Source: Demequina subtropica
Lineage (GTDB): Bacteria > Actinomycetota > Actinomycetes > Actinomycetales > Demequinaceae
DNA: 64,000 bases
Assembly (NCBI RefSeq): GCF_000971235.1
Contig: NZ_BBMB01000001.1
Span: 1 to 64,000 of the forward strand
Direction of reading: 5' to 3'
Position 1 is the stretch's first letter; every line of letters starts with the position of its first letter. The position numbers were made by a program, and so were the translations under genes. Shown here one piece after another: positions 1 through 7,281 of the stretch. The notes beneath the pieces were generated by a model that was not told where the DNA came from, ran no database searches, and saw nothing but the letters and a program-made list of their open reading frames with translations.

Positions 1-151
1 CGTCCTCGGTCGGGGTGACGGTGACGACGGGCTCGACCGCTGCGGCGTAGGCGGGCAGGGCGATGAGCACGGATGAGAAGAGCAGCGCGAGGAGCGCACC
101 GGCGATGATTCCGGGCGCGCGAAGGCGCGCGTCAGCGACGCGTGAGAGCAC
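1..151 (-). CDS. N-terminus of a secreted protein (partial)
   Basis: Only the first 50 codons lie in the window. A GTG at 151-149 has GGAG seven bases upstream. The frame encodes a classical signal peptide: charged start (LSRVADARLR), a hydrophobic core of about 20 residues and an AYA-A type cleavage site near residue 36. The mature start is rich in V, T and P (VEPVVTVTPTED). This mature start and the iron-box-like palindrome just upstream would suit an HtaA-type heme-binding surface protein, but that identity is inferred. The frame is too short at the window edge for standard ORF calling, so the call rests on the signal peptide and ribosome site. Confidence 0.6.
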   Translation of the reverse strand, partial: MLSRVADARLRAPGIIAGALLALLFSSVLIALPAYAAAVEPVVTVTPTED

Positions 152-195
152 GTGGACTCCAGGTGAGAACAGGGCGCCGAGGGCGCGTGGGAACG

Positions 196-214
196 GCAGG
201 TGAGGCTTGCCTTA
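196..214 (-). promoter_or_regulatory. DtxR/IdeR-like iron box
   Basis: The 19-mer GCAGGTGAGGCTTGCCTTA matches the DtxR/IdeR consensus TWAGGTWAGSCTWACCTWA at 15 of 19 positions, with both half-sites (AGGTGAG and GCCTTA) recognisable. It lies 45 bases upstream of the truncated secreted-protein start, a normal repressor position, and beyond the arginine deiminase stop, so it most likely controls the secreted protein. Confidence 0.5.
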
Positions 215-270
215 CCCGCACCCTAGCGGGCGTGACGCGCAAAACGCAACATGAGTGTTGCGTAATAGGT

Positions 271-1527
271 TCAGGCGTCGCGCAACAGCGGCTGGGTCAT
301 GCAGTGGGCGCCGCCGCGGCCACGGCCGAGCTCGGCGCCGACGATCTCGAGGACCTCGACGCCCGCGGCGCGCAGCTCCTCGTTCGTGTGGGTGTTGCGG
401 TCGTAGGCCACCACCACGCCCGGCTCGAGCGCGAGCAGGTTGTTGCCCGAGTCCCACTGCTGACGCTCGGATGCGTAGCGGTCGCCGCCCGTCGCGATGA
501 CGCGCAGGTCCACGCCGAGCGCCTCGCCGACCACGTCGACGAACGGGCGCTCATCGCGGCGCACGTCGAGCATCGTCGGCGCGGGCGCCTCGCGGATCAC
601 ATACGTCTCGATCTCGTCGATGATGCCGGGGAAGACCGTGCAGATGTCGCGATCCGCCAGCGTGAAGACCGTGTCGAGGTGCATCGCGGAACGAAGTCGC
701 GGCATCTTCGCGACGATCACCTGCTGAGCGCCCTCGCCCAGGAACAGCTCCATCGCGAGCTGCGTGATCGCCTGCCGGCTCGACCGCTCGGACATGCCCA
801 CCAGCACCGTGCCGTTGCCGACGGGCATGACGTCGCCGCCCTCGAGCGTCGCGAGCCCGTTCGGCAGCTCGGGGTCTCCCCACCACACGTTCACCGCGTC
901 GCGGAAGTCCGGGTGGAACGTGTAGACGGCCTTCATCACGAGCGTCTCGGCGTGGCGTGCGGACCAGTACAACGGGTTGAGCGTCACGCCGCCGTAGATC
1001 CACGAGGTGGTGTCGCGCGTGAAGAGCGTGTTGGGCAGGGGCGGCAGCAGGTAGTCGCGCATGCCGGACTCCTCGCGCACCAGCTGGATGCCGGGCGGGG
1101 AGAAGTCGCGCGGGAGGTCGAGCGTCGAGAGCCCGCCGATGATGTGCCGCGCCAGATCCATCGAGCCGAGGCTGTCGAGGTACGCGCGGATGTCGGTCGC
1201 GAGGCCGAGGCCGACCTCGTCCGGGGTGACCTTGCGGTCGAGGAGCCATGCGCGTGCCTCGGGGAGGGCGAGGGTCTCCGCGAGCAGCGTGTGGAGCTCC
1301 ATGACGTCGACGTCGCGGTCGCGCATGAGCTGGACGAACGCGGCGTGGTCGCGCTCGGCGTTCTCGACCCACATGACGTCGTCGAACAGCAGGTCCTGGC
1401 AGTTCGAGGGGGTCAGCCGATGGTGCGCGAGGCCCGGCGCGCACACGAGCACCTTCTGCAGCTTCCCGACCTCCGAGTGGACGCCGTACTCGGGCAGCGT
1501 GATGGCCGGTGCGAGATTCTCGCTCAT
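271..1527 (-). CDS. arcA: Arginine deiminase
   Basis: Hydrolyses arginine to citrulline and ammonia, first step of the ADI pathway, cytoplasmic. The 418-residue length is typical. Visible family motifs are FTRDTTSW, the EGGDVMPVG stretch, HLDTVFT and the C-terminal [10 protein letters not shown] with the nucleophilic Cys at about residue 409. The frame is open further upstream, but ATG 1527 ([11 protein letters not shown]) has AGGAAGG eleven bases before it and gives the normal N-terminus. No ornithine carbamoyltransferase, carbamate kinase or ArcD antiporter is adjacent, so the gene stands alone here and may serve acid resistance or nitrogen supply. Confidence 0.95.
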   Translation of the reverse strand: MSENLAPAITLPEYGVHSEVGKLQKVLVCAPGLAHHRLTPSNCQDLLFDDVMWVENAERDHAAFVQLMRDRDVDVMELHTLLAETLALPEARAWLLDRKVTPDEVGLGLATDIRAYLDSLGSMDLARHIIGGLSTLDLPRDFSPPGIQLVREESGMRDYLLPPLPNTLFTRDTTSWIYGGVTLNPLYWSARHAETLVMKAVYTFHPDFRDAVNVWWGDPELPNGLATLEGGDVMPVGNGTVLVGMSERSSRQAITQLAMELFLGEGAQQVIVAKMPRLRSAMHLDTVFTLADRDICTVFPGIIDEIETYVIREAPAPTMLDVRRDERPFVDVVGEALGVDLRVIATGGDRYASERQQWDSGNNLLALEPGVVVAYDRNTHTNEELRAAGVEVLEIVGAELGRGRGGAHCMTQPLLRDA

Positions 1528-1620
1528 GGAGGGTGGAGCCTTCCTGACGGTTGAATCGAACCTAGCAGGGGGCTGCGCGGCGACTCGGGCGGGGCCGGTC
1601 GGACGGCGTTGGCCGGAACT

Positions 1621-1757
1621 GGTGCGGATCGTGTCGTCTACGCACCGCACGGCTGGTCAGCGGGTGCGGATCGTGTCGAGGCGCCGGGCGAGGTCCGCAC
1701 GATTCGCACGCGTTGCGGCTAGGGGCGTGTCAGCGGCGACACGATCCGCACGCGTTG
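1621..1757. repeat. Cluster of short direct and inverted repeats
   Basis: GGTGCGGATCGTGTCG occurs at 1621-1636 and 1663-1678, and its complement CGACACGATCCGCAC at 1737-1751. A second motif, CGATYCGCACGCGTTG, occurs at 1700-1715 and 1742-1757. The copies sit in the intergenic region between the arcA start and the CotH-like fragment. They could form a long-looped hairpin or act as multiple binding sites. Confidence 0.55.
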
Positions 1758-1781
1758 TGCGCAGGTAGGCGCAGGCGCGGA

Positions 1782-2261
1782 TCAGGCGGGGTGCGGCTCG
1801 CGCATCGGCTCGGGCAGCTCGGCGGCGCGCAGGCGCGCCGTGTGACGCCGCAGCGCCCCGGCAGCGACTCGGGCGTCCGTGTCGGCGGCGCCGGACGCGA
1901 TGAGCGCGTCCGTGAGGCGCTCGAGCTCCGCGTCCACGAGCGCGGCGAAACCCGGCTGCGTGAGGAACCGCTCGGCCAGCAGCCGCGCGGCGGCGGCGTC
2001 ACCGAGGCCGTGGCGCGTGCCCACGCTCACGTCGAGCGCCCAGTCCACCACGGCAAGCGATCCGGTCGCGGTGTCGTAGCAGACGTAGGCGTGGTCGCCC
2101 GGGTGCGCGACCGCGTCGTAGCTGTCGACGATCTCCTGGAAGGCCAGGTACGTCGCGAAGGCGTCGACATCGAGGGCGCGGGGGAGCCGGGAGGCGAAGG
2201 CGGCGTCGTCGCTCGCCTCGAGCAGCTCGTGGAGGTCGGTGGTGAATGTCCGGTTCGTCAT
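1782..2261 (-). CDS. CotH kinase-like C-terminal fragment
   Basis: 159 residues resembling only the C-terminal third of CotH-family protein kinases (usually 400 or more residues). The segment LDVDAFATYLAFQEIVDSYD followed by HPGDHAYVCYDTATG and VVDWALDVSVG matches the CotH pattern of a DxxxFxxYLAxQ helix, a YxYYDxxTG strand and a WDxxxxxG loop. The Asp normally following the Trp is Ala here, and the kinase N-terminal lobe and secretion signal are absent. It is therefore probably a remnant or a repurposed domain. Start ATG 2261 has a GGTGAGA just upstream. Function unknown. Confidence 0.55.
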   Translation of the reverse strand: MTNRTFTTDLHELLEASDDAAFASRLPRALDVDAFATYLAFQEIVDSYDAVAHPGDHAYVCYDTATGSLAVVDWALDVSVGTRHGLGDAAAARLLAERFLTQPGFAALVDAELERLTDALIASGAADTDARVAAGALRRHTARLRAAELPEPMREPHPA

Positions 2262-2339
2262 GGCTCGATCTCACCAACGGTGGCTGGGAGTCGGCTGAGA
2301 GCCTGCCGGGGGATCGCGGGGAGCGCGCGGCACGACGAT

Positions 2340-2409
2340 GGCCCCGCCGGCGTCCGCATGGGACACCGACGGGGCCTCTCCCCGGAGGGCGCGGCCACGA
2401 GGGCCGCGT
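2340..2409 (-). terminator. Two GC hairpins after the Cys-rich small gene
   Basis: Arms GGCCCCGCCGG (2340-2350) and CCGACGGGGCC (2366-2376) pair with one mismatch. A second hairpin pairs GCGGCC (2391-2396) with GGCCGC (2402-2407) over a five-base loop. Both lie just past the stop at 2420 of the minus-strand gene. There is no long U tract, as is usual in GC-rich actinobacteria. Confidence 0.5.
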
Positions 2410-2419
2410 CATGTGCGCG

Positions 2420-2593
2420 TCAGCGCGAGAAGATGTTGGAGAACATCGAGCCGAACGAGCTGCCCGAGCCACCGCCCTGGTCGCAGGTGCAGCGCTTGTC
2501 CTGCGGCACGCCCGCGAGGGCCTGGTCGATGTGCTGGCCGCAGCCGGTCCACGTCGCCTTGCCGCACTGGTTGCAGGTGATTCGAGAGCACAT
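2420..2593 (-). CDS. Small Cys-rich putative metal-binding protein
   Basis: 57 residues with six cysteines (C2, C7, C10, C18, C36, C38) and H21 in a CNQCGKATWTGCGQHIDQ core, followed by a Gly/Ser linker and an amphipathic FGSMFSNIFSR tail. This is a widespread uncharacterised actinobacterial small protein. The start is supported by AAGGAG nine bases upstream. A perfect ATACCCC-TG-GGGGTAT palindrome of the kind bound by CsoR-family sensors lies 76 bases upstream, so a role in copper or other soft-metal handling is plausible but unproven. It is divergent from a GNAT gene that shares the intergenic region. Confidence 0.8.
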   Translation of the reverse strand: MCSRITCNQCGKATWTGCGQHIDQALAGVPQDKRCTCDQGGGSGSSFGSMFSNIFSR

Positions 2594-2669
2594 ACGGGTT
2601 TCTCCTTGAGTCTGAGGATGTTCGCGACCGGGCGAGGGGGGTGCCCGGTCGCTTCGCACACAAGTATGC

Positions 2670-2685
2670 ATACCCCTGGGGGTAT
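2670..2685. promoter_or_regulatory. CsoR/RcnR-type operator palindrome
   Basis: ATACCCC (2670-2676), TG, GGGGTAT (2679-2685) form a perfect 7-2-7 inverted repeat. This matches the G/C-tract-with-TAT-ends pattern of operators recognised by CsoR-family copper, nickel or formaldehyde sensors. It lies between two divergent genes. No csoR gene is in the window, so the regulator would be encoded elsewhere. Confidence 0.55.
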
Positions 2686-2716
2686 ATGTCAAGGGGTCGG
2701 GTGATACGGTCCCCTT

Positions 2717-3256
2717 ATGCCTGAGAGAGCGCTGACGCCTTCTGTGGAGCGCATCGTCATGGTCGCCCCGGTGGACGCGATCCTGCAAGCCGCACAGCCC
2801 TGGCCGCACGTGCGGGCGATGGTGCCCGAGGACATCCCGTGGATCGCAGCGGCGGCCTGGGAGTGCTATCCGCGGCGCACGCCGTTCGACACGTGGGACG
2901 GGGTCGTCGAGCTGACGCAGTCCGTCTTCCGCAACGAGGCGGGCGAGTTCATGCCCGTGGCCTCGCCGGTCGCGCTGACCGGCGACGAGTACATCGCGGG
3001 CTTCGTCACCACGGTCTTCCGCTGCGTCATCAAGGACGATCTGCCCGACTGCCCGTACATCCTCGACTGCATCGTGCTGCCCGATCATCGGCGCCAGGGC
3101 GTGGCGGCCGGCATGCTCGCCGCGACGGCGCGCGCGCTCAAGGCGGTGGGGGAGCGCGAGGTCGCGCTCACGGTCTACGACGACAACGACGCCGCGAAGG
3201 CGCTCTACGCGTCGCTCGGCTTCACCGAGTTCCTGCGCAGGTCCGCGTCGTCCTGA
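2717..3256 (+). CDS. GNAT family N-acetyltransferase
   Basis: Acetyl-CoA-dependent N-acyltransferase of unknown substrate. Motif A is clear: CIVLPDHRRQGVAAGMLAATA (R/Q-x-x-G-x-G/A type), followed by a motif-B region DDNDAAKALYASLGF. ATG 2717 is preceded at exactly six bases by TACGGT (2705-2710), which fits a leaderless transcript. An internal ATG at 2759 (MVAPVDAIL) has GGAG eight to nine bases upstream, and starting there would remove 14 poorly conserved residues. The CsoR-like palindrome ends 31 bases upstream and may influence this promoter too. Confidence 0.85.
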   Translation: MPERALTPSVERIVMVAPVDAILQAAQPWPHVRAMVPEDIPWIAAAAWECYPRRTPFDTWDGVVELTQSVFRNEAGEFMPVASPVALTGDEYIAGFVTTVFRCVIKDDLPDCPYILDCIVLPDHRRQGVAAGMLAATARALKAVGEREVALTVYDDNDAAKALYASLGFTEFLRRSASS

Positions 3257-3295
3257 CGTCGCTGGCCGGGACCCCGCGCGGCTAGCGTTGTCCTC

Positions 3296-3685
3296 ATGGG
3301 ATTCCTCACTAAGGTGTTCGGCGGGCGCAAGCGCGTGGGTCCGTACGACCTCTGGAGCGACGACGCCGAGCAGCTCGAGGCGATGGCCGCCCGCGGCGCG
3401 GACCTCGCCGCCCCGCGCGAGTCGGAGTTCTTCCTCTCCTTCACGTCGGAGCCGCGCGTGCGCGGGGCCGCGGACGAGCTGCGCGCGCTGAGGGTGAGCC
3501 ACGAGCTGGTCGAGCCGAGCCATGACATCCCTGAGTGGATGCTGTTCGTGCGCGCCTACCGCACCCCGCTCGTGCCGGACTTCCTGCGCGACACCATCGA
3601 CCTCTGCGAGCGGATCGCCGAGAAGCATGGCGGCGACTACGAGGGCTGGGCGGGGCTGCTCACCGACGAGGAGAAGGGGCTCTAG
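3296..3685 (+). CDS. RraB-domain protein (RNase E regulator-like)
   Basis: 129 residues with an RraB/ferredoxin-like fold: a DDAEQLEAMAARGADLAAPRE helix, a FFLSFTSEPRVRGAADELR strand-helix and a GGDYEGW C-terminal motif shared with RraB-family proteins. In enterobacteria RraB binds RNase E and modulates RNA decay. In actinobacteria the role is untested. TAGCGT (3283-3288) lies seven bases before ATG 3296, implying a leaderless start. Its stop overlaps the next gene's GTG by one base (TAGTG), so translation is coupled. Confidence 0.75.
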   Translation: MGFLTKVFGGRKRVGPYDLWSDDAEQLEAMAARGADLAAPRESEFFLSFTSEPRVRGAADELRALRVSHELVEPSHDIPEWMLFVRAYRTPLVPDFLRDTIDLCERIAEKHGGDYEGWAGLLTDEEKGL

Positions 3686-4200
3686 TGGGCTACGTGCTGC
3701 GCCGCTGGACCGATGCGGACCTGCCCGTGCTCGTCGCGGCGAACGTGCCGGAGATGATGGAGCACCTCGCCGGTCCCGAGACGGACGCGCGCATCCGCCG
3801 CCGTCACGAGCAGTACATCCGCGGCTGGGACTCCGGCCGCCCCCACATGTTCACGATCCGCAGGGACGATGCGCCGGTCGCGGTGGGCTCGGTGGGCTGG
3901 TGGGAGTCCGATTGGGACGGCGAGCCGTGCCTCGAGACGGGGTGGATGGTGGTCCCGGAGCACCAACGGCGCGGAGCGGCGACCGCAGGGGTGCGGCTGC
4001 TGATCGACGAGGCCCGCGCGAGCGCCGCGGCTCGCGGGCTCCCGCCGCTGCTGATGGCGTGCCCGAACGTCGACAACGCGGCGTCGAACGCGTTGTGCCG
4101 CACGGTGGGCTTCGAGCACCGTGGCACGCTCGAGGACGACTACCGCGGCGTGCCCATGACCCTCAACGTCTGGACGTTCGACCTCACGGAGGACGCATGA
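3685..4200 (+). CDS. GNAT family N-acetyltransferase (RimJ/RimL-like)
   Basis: 171 residues. Motif A is TGWMVVPEHQRRGAATAGVRLL and motif B CPNVDNAASNALCRTVGFEHRG, the arrangement of RimJ/RimL-type protein or small-molecule acetyltransferases. The GTG start overlaps the RraB stop. The 3' end overlaps the next gene through ATGA, so the three genes form a coupled operon. Substrate unknown. Confidence 0.85.
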   Translation: MGYVLRRWTDADLPVLVAANVPEMMEHLAGPETDARIRRRHEQYIRGWDSGRPHMFTIRRDDAPVAVGSVGWWESDWDGEPCLETGWMVVPEHQRRGAATAGVRLLIDEARASAAARGLPPLLMACPNVDNAASNALCRTVGFEHRGTLEDDYRGVPMTLNVWTFDLTEDA

Positions 4201-4526
4201 ACGACACGGTTCCCGAGTACGCGCAGCGCCGGCTCGGCCAGCGCGGATGGCGTCTCAAGCGGTCGTGGTGGGTGCTGGTGCCGCTGCTGACCTTCGGGAT
4301 CCTGTGCTGGGCGGGATACCTCTGGGCCGGGGTCAAGACCCAGAAGCGGAAGTACTACATCTCCGGGGCCGTGTGGTTCGCGATCTCGCTGCTCATCCCG
4401 TTGCTGCCCGAGAGCATGGGCACGTTCGTGCCGATCATCGCGGTGACGTGCATCTTCGTGCCGACGATGCAGGCGATCGTCATGAACCAGCAGTACCTGG
4501 TGGAGCGGGCCGTCCGCGACCTGTAG
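4197..4526 (+). CDS. Small membrane protein, uncharacterised
   Basis: 109 residues with a basic N-terminus (RRLGQRGWRLKRSW) and three predicted transmembrane segments at about residues 25-45, 57-71 and 76-92. It starts at the ATGA overlap with the GNAT gene and is the last gene of that operon. No catalytic motif is visible. Function unknown. Confidence 0.7.
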   Translation: MNDTVPEYAQRRLGQRGWRLKRSWWVLVPLLTFGILCWAGYLWAGVKTQKRKYYISGAVWFAISLLIPLLPESMGTFVPIIAVTCIFVPTMQAIVMNQQYLVERAVRDL

Positions 4527-4533
4527 CGAGGGC

Positions 4534-5955
4534 TCAGGCGGACGCGCCGTGGTCCCGGGCGAACGCGTCGTTCCTGATGCCCGCCCATGAGATCGCCCCG
4601 GCGACCAGCATGAACGCCCCGGTCACCACGGTGGCGCGGTGGAAGCCGTCCAGGTCGAGCGTGCCGCCCACGATGGTGCCGATGAGCGCCACCGCGACGA
4701 GCCCCGCGATGCGCGCGACCGCGTTGTTGACCGCGCTCGCGATTCCCGAGCGCTCGGAGTCGATCGCGCCCAGGATCGCCGAGGTCAGCGGCGCGACCAT
4801 GAGGGTGAGCCCCACGCCGAACACGACGATGCCCGGAAGGGCCTGCGTCCAGTAGTCGAACTCGGCCGAGATGGCGACGAGCATGAACGAGCCGATGCCC
4901 ATGATCACCGGGCCCACCGTCATGAAGATGCGGGGGCCGAACCTGGCGCCGAGCGCCCCCACGCGAGAGCTGAACAGGATCATCAGCACGGTGATGGGCA
5001 GCTCGGAAAGTCCTGCCGCGGTGGCGGACAGCCCGGCGCCCTGCTGCAGGTACACGCTCACGATGAAGCCGTTGAGCGCGAGCGCACCGTACGCGAACCA
5101 CGTGGTCAGGTTGCCCCACGCGAAGTTGCGCGCACGGAACAGGCCGAGGGGGAGCATCGGATCGGGGATCCGCGCCTGCCGCAGGACGAACGCGGCGAGG
5201 GCGACGAGCCCGCCGAGCCCCGCGGCGACGATGCGTGCATCGGACCATCCGAGGTGCGGCTGCTCCACGAGCGCGTAGACGGCCGCGCCCAGGCCGACCG
5301 CGCAGAGCAGCGCCCCTGCGTAGTCGACCTTCGCGCTCTCGCGCCGCACGTCGTGGATATCCAGGCGCGCGATGAGCACGAGGGTCGCGGCGATCGGCAC
5401 GACGTTGATCGCGAACGCCCAGCGCCACGAGGCGTAGTCGGTGAGCAGCCCGCCCAGGACGGGGCCTGCGACGAACGCGCCCGTGGTCGCGCCGGTCCAC
5501 GTGCCGATCGCCTTCGCCTGCGCGGGGCCGCGGAACGTGCTCATGATGAGCGCGAGGCTGCTGGGCACCAGGAGGGCTCCGGCGACGCCCTGGAGCAGCC
5601 GCGCCCCGATGAGGAAGGTCCCCGTGGGCGCGAGCGCGATCGCGAGCGAGGTCGCCCCGAAGCCGACGAGCCCGATGGTGAGCACGCGCAACCGGCCGAA
5701 GAGATCCGACAGGCTGCCCGCGACCAGGATCAGGGCGCCCAGCGTGATGAGGTACGCGTCCACCACCCACTGCTGGAGCGCGACGCCGCCGCCGAGGTCC
5801 CGCTCGATCGCCGGCAGCGCCACCGTGACGATGCTGCCGTCGAGGAACGCGACGAAGCTGCCGAGGATCGCGATCCAGAGCACCATGACCTGGGTGCTTG
5901 TCGCCGACGCGGGTCCGGGGGTGGAAGGGCCGGGCGAGTCCGGGGATGCGGCCAT
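4534..5955 (-). CDS. MFS drug exporter, DHA2 (EmrB/QacA) family
   Basis: 473 residues. The first helix contains the DHA2 signature region LDGSIVTVALPAIERDLG, followed by WVVDAYLITLGALILVAGSLSDLFGRLRVL (motif A between helices 2 and 3) and GALLVPSSLALIMSTF / GPVLGGLLTDYASWRWAF (motif C-like). Hydropathy suggests about 14 helices, fitting proton-driven multidrug efflux. TAGCCT (5962-5967 complement) lies six bases upstream of ATG 5955, so the gene looks leaderless. Substrate cannot be predicted. It is convergent with the membrane-protein operon. Confidence 0.9.
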   Translation of the reverse strand: MAASPDSPGPSTPGPASATSTQVMVLWIAILGSFVAFLDGSIVTVALPAIERDLGGGVALQQWVVDAYLITLGALILVAGSLSDLFGRLRVLTIGLVGFGATSLAIALAPTGTFLIGARLLQGVAGALLVPSSLALIMSTFRGPAQAKAIGTWTGATTGAFVAGPVLGGLLTDYASWRWAFAINVVPIAATLVLIARLDIHDVRRESAKVDYAGALLCAVGLGAAVYALVEQPHLGWSDARIVAAGLGGLVALAAFVLRQARIPDPMLPLGLFRARNFAWGNLTTWFAYGALALNGFIVSVYLQQGAGLSATAAGLSELPITVLMILFSSRVGALGARFGPRIFMTVGPVIMGIGSFMLVAISAEFDYWTQALPGIVVFGVGLTLMVAPLTSAILGAIDSERSGIASAVNNAVARIAGLVAVALIGTIVGGTLDLDGFHRATVVTGAFMLVAGAISWAGIRNDAFARDHGASA

Positions 5956-5990
5956 GCGGCCAGGCTACGTCGGGGTGCCGGTGCCCGGGT

Positions 5991-6127
5991 GCTCGCACCT
6001 TTCCTGCATGAAGGGCGGCCGTGCGGAGGTGAGGTGTGGTGTGCGGTGCTCGCACCTTTCCTGCGCGAAGGGTCGGGTCCGTGGTCGGGAAGACCCCGCG
6101 CGCTCGTGCAGGAAAGGTGCGAGGAGC
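5991..6127. repeat. Dispersed palindromic repeat, three copies
   Basis: Core GCTCGCACCTTTCCTGC-GAAGGG appears at 5991-6015 and 6048-6072 in direct orientation. The complement TCGTGCAGGAAAGGTGCGAG is at 6104-6123, followed by GAGCACGACACGAACC. The second and third copies can pair into a long hairpin. The same element recurs at 47691-47755 and, degenerate, at 40068-40104. It lies between the MFS gene start and a small zinc-protein gene. Confidence 0.75.
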
Positions 6128-6233
6128 ACGACACGAACCCCATCATGCTGCGCCGACACGCCGTCCGAGGTTCGTGCCGAGGTGGATCAGGAAGGCATGC
6201 GCCGATGCGCGGTCAGGTCGATGCCATCCGTGC

Positions 6234-6500
6234 TCAGGGACGCGGGGCGGTGAGCGGCGCGCCGACGCCGATCACCCCGGTGCTGCACCACTCGCCGGCG
6301 TGCTCGGGGCACATGAGGCCCACGTTCTCGGTGTCGCCCGAGCGGTCGTGGAGCAGGTAGAGCGCGTTCGCGGGCACAGCCTCCGTGCCGGGCGGGCAGT
6401 ACGAGCACTGAGCGGTCGCCCGCTCCACGCCCGCGAGCGCGAGCAGGTCGGCGTAGTTGTCGAGGGTGAGGCCGGCGTGGTCAGCGCGGTCGTCGATCAT
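6234..6500 (-). CDS. Small CxxC/CxxH protein, paralogue family copy 1
   Basis: 88 residues: LTLDNYADLLALAGVERATA, then CSYC (32-35), a variable stretch with ALYLLHDRSGD, then CPEH (64-67) and a Gly/Pro tail. Two CxxC/CxxH pairs about 28 residues apart suggest one bound zinc or similar metal. Three paralogues lie at 15323-16376. I do not recognise a named family. Upstream is a -10 (TACGGT) and a DosR-like palindrome in the same geometry as at the hydrogenase genes. Function unknown. Confidence 0.75.
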   Translation of the reverse strand: MIDDRADHAGLTLDNYADLLALAGVERATAQCSYCPPGTEAVPANALYLLHDRSGDTENVGLMCPEHAGEWCSTGVIGVGAPLTAPRP

Positions 6501-6544
6501 TCGTGGTTCCCAGTCCTGTACGTCGTTGTCAGCGGGCACCCGAC

Positions 6545-6586
6545 ACCGTAGCGGACCCGGGCCGGCGCGAGAGGGTCCTTGGTCCC
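6545..6586 (-). promoter_or_regulatory. DosR-like box plus -10 element
   Basis: On the minus strand GGGACCAAGGACCC (6586-6573) differs at one base from the hydrogenase box GGGACCAAGGTCCC and resembles the DosR/DevR consensus core GGGACYWWRGTCCC. TACGGT (6550-6545) follows with its first base 29.5 nt from the box centre, exactly the spacing at hydB and hydG. It should drive the CxxC/CxxH gene ending at 6500. Confidence 0.5.
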
Positions 6587-6657
6587 TTGGCCTCGACCGT
6601 GGCGCGCGCGGCGCTATCGTTCTCCGGTAGTCGGACCGGCCCAAGGGATGGATGCGA

Positions 6658-7281
6658 ATGGCGAAGCTGTACTTCCGGTACGGGGCGATGAACTCGTCCA
6701 AGACCGCGCTGCTCCTCACGGCCGCCTACAACTACGAGGAGCGCGATCAGCACCCCGTCCTGGTGAAGCCCGGAGTCGACACCAAGGCCGGTGCGTCGGT
6801 CTCGTCCCGTATCGGGGTGGACCGCAAGGTCGACGTGGTGCTGGAGTCCGATGTATCGCTCATCGCGGCGCTCGAGGCGAACCGCCCGCTCGACCAGGTC
6901 GACGCGGTCTTCATCGACGAGGCCCAGTTCCTCACGCCCGCCCAGGTGGACGAGGCCTTCGAGGTCGCCGTCCGCCATGGCGTCCCGGTGCTCTGCTACG
7001 GGCTGCGCGGGGACTTCATGACGCGCTCCTTCCCGGGCTCGCTGCGCCTGCTCGAGATCGCGCACTCGATCGAGGAGCTCAAGACCATCTGCCGCTGCGG
7101 GTCGAAGGCGATCTTCAACGCGCGCATCGTCGACGGCGTCTTCGTGCGCCACGGCGACCAGGTCGCGATCGACGGCCAGCAGGCCGACTACGAGTCCCTG
7201 TGCGGGCGCTGCTACCTCGAGAAGGTGGGCCCCGTGCAGGGCGCCGGCTCGCCCCAGACGGACCCGCCGCACCTGTTCTAG
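6658..7281 (+). CDS. tdk: Thymidine kinase (type II)
   Basis: Phosphorylates thymidine with ATP (pyrimidine salvage). The N-terminus MAKLYFRYGAMNSSKTALLL is the TK1-type P-loop. The usual Gly before Lys is Ser here (NSSKT), a substitution to note. FIDEAQFL is the Walker B/catalytic Glu region, and the lasso and zinc-binding region has CRCG and CGRC. I chose ATG 6658 rather than 6652 because AAGGGA lies nine bases before it and the protein then starts like its family. 207 residues. Its stop overlaps the convergent DUF1684 stop. Confidence 0.93.
   Translation: MAKLYFRYGAMNSSKTALLLTAAYNYEERDQHPVLVKPGVDTKAGASVSSRIGVDRKVDVVLESDVSLIAALEANRPLDQVDAVFIDEAQFLTPAQVDEAFEVAVRHGVPVLCYGLRGDFMTRSFPGSLRLLEIAHSIEELKTICRCGSKAIFNARIVDGVFVRHGDQVAIDGQQADYESLCGRCYLEKVGPVQGAGSPQTDPPHLF

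Noticed and set aside
142..1554. 470-codon frame opposite arcA
   Set aside because: Shadow of arcA caused by third-position GC. No motif, and arginine deiminase is certain on the minus strand.
5965..6159. 64-codon frame with repeated PF-QERCEH units
   Set aside because: The repeated peptide simply reflects the dispersed DNA palindrome read in one frame. No ribosome site and no codon bias support a protein.
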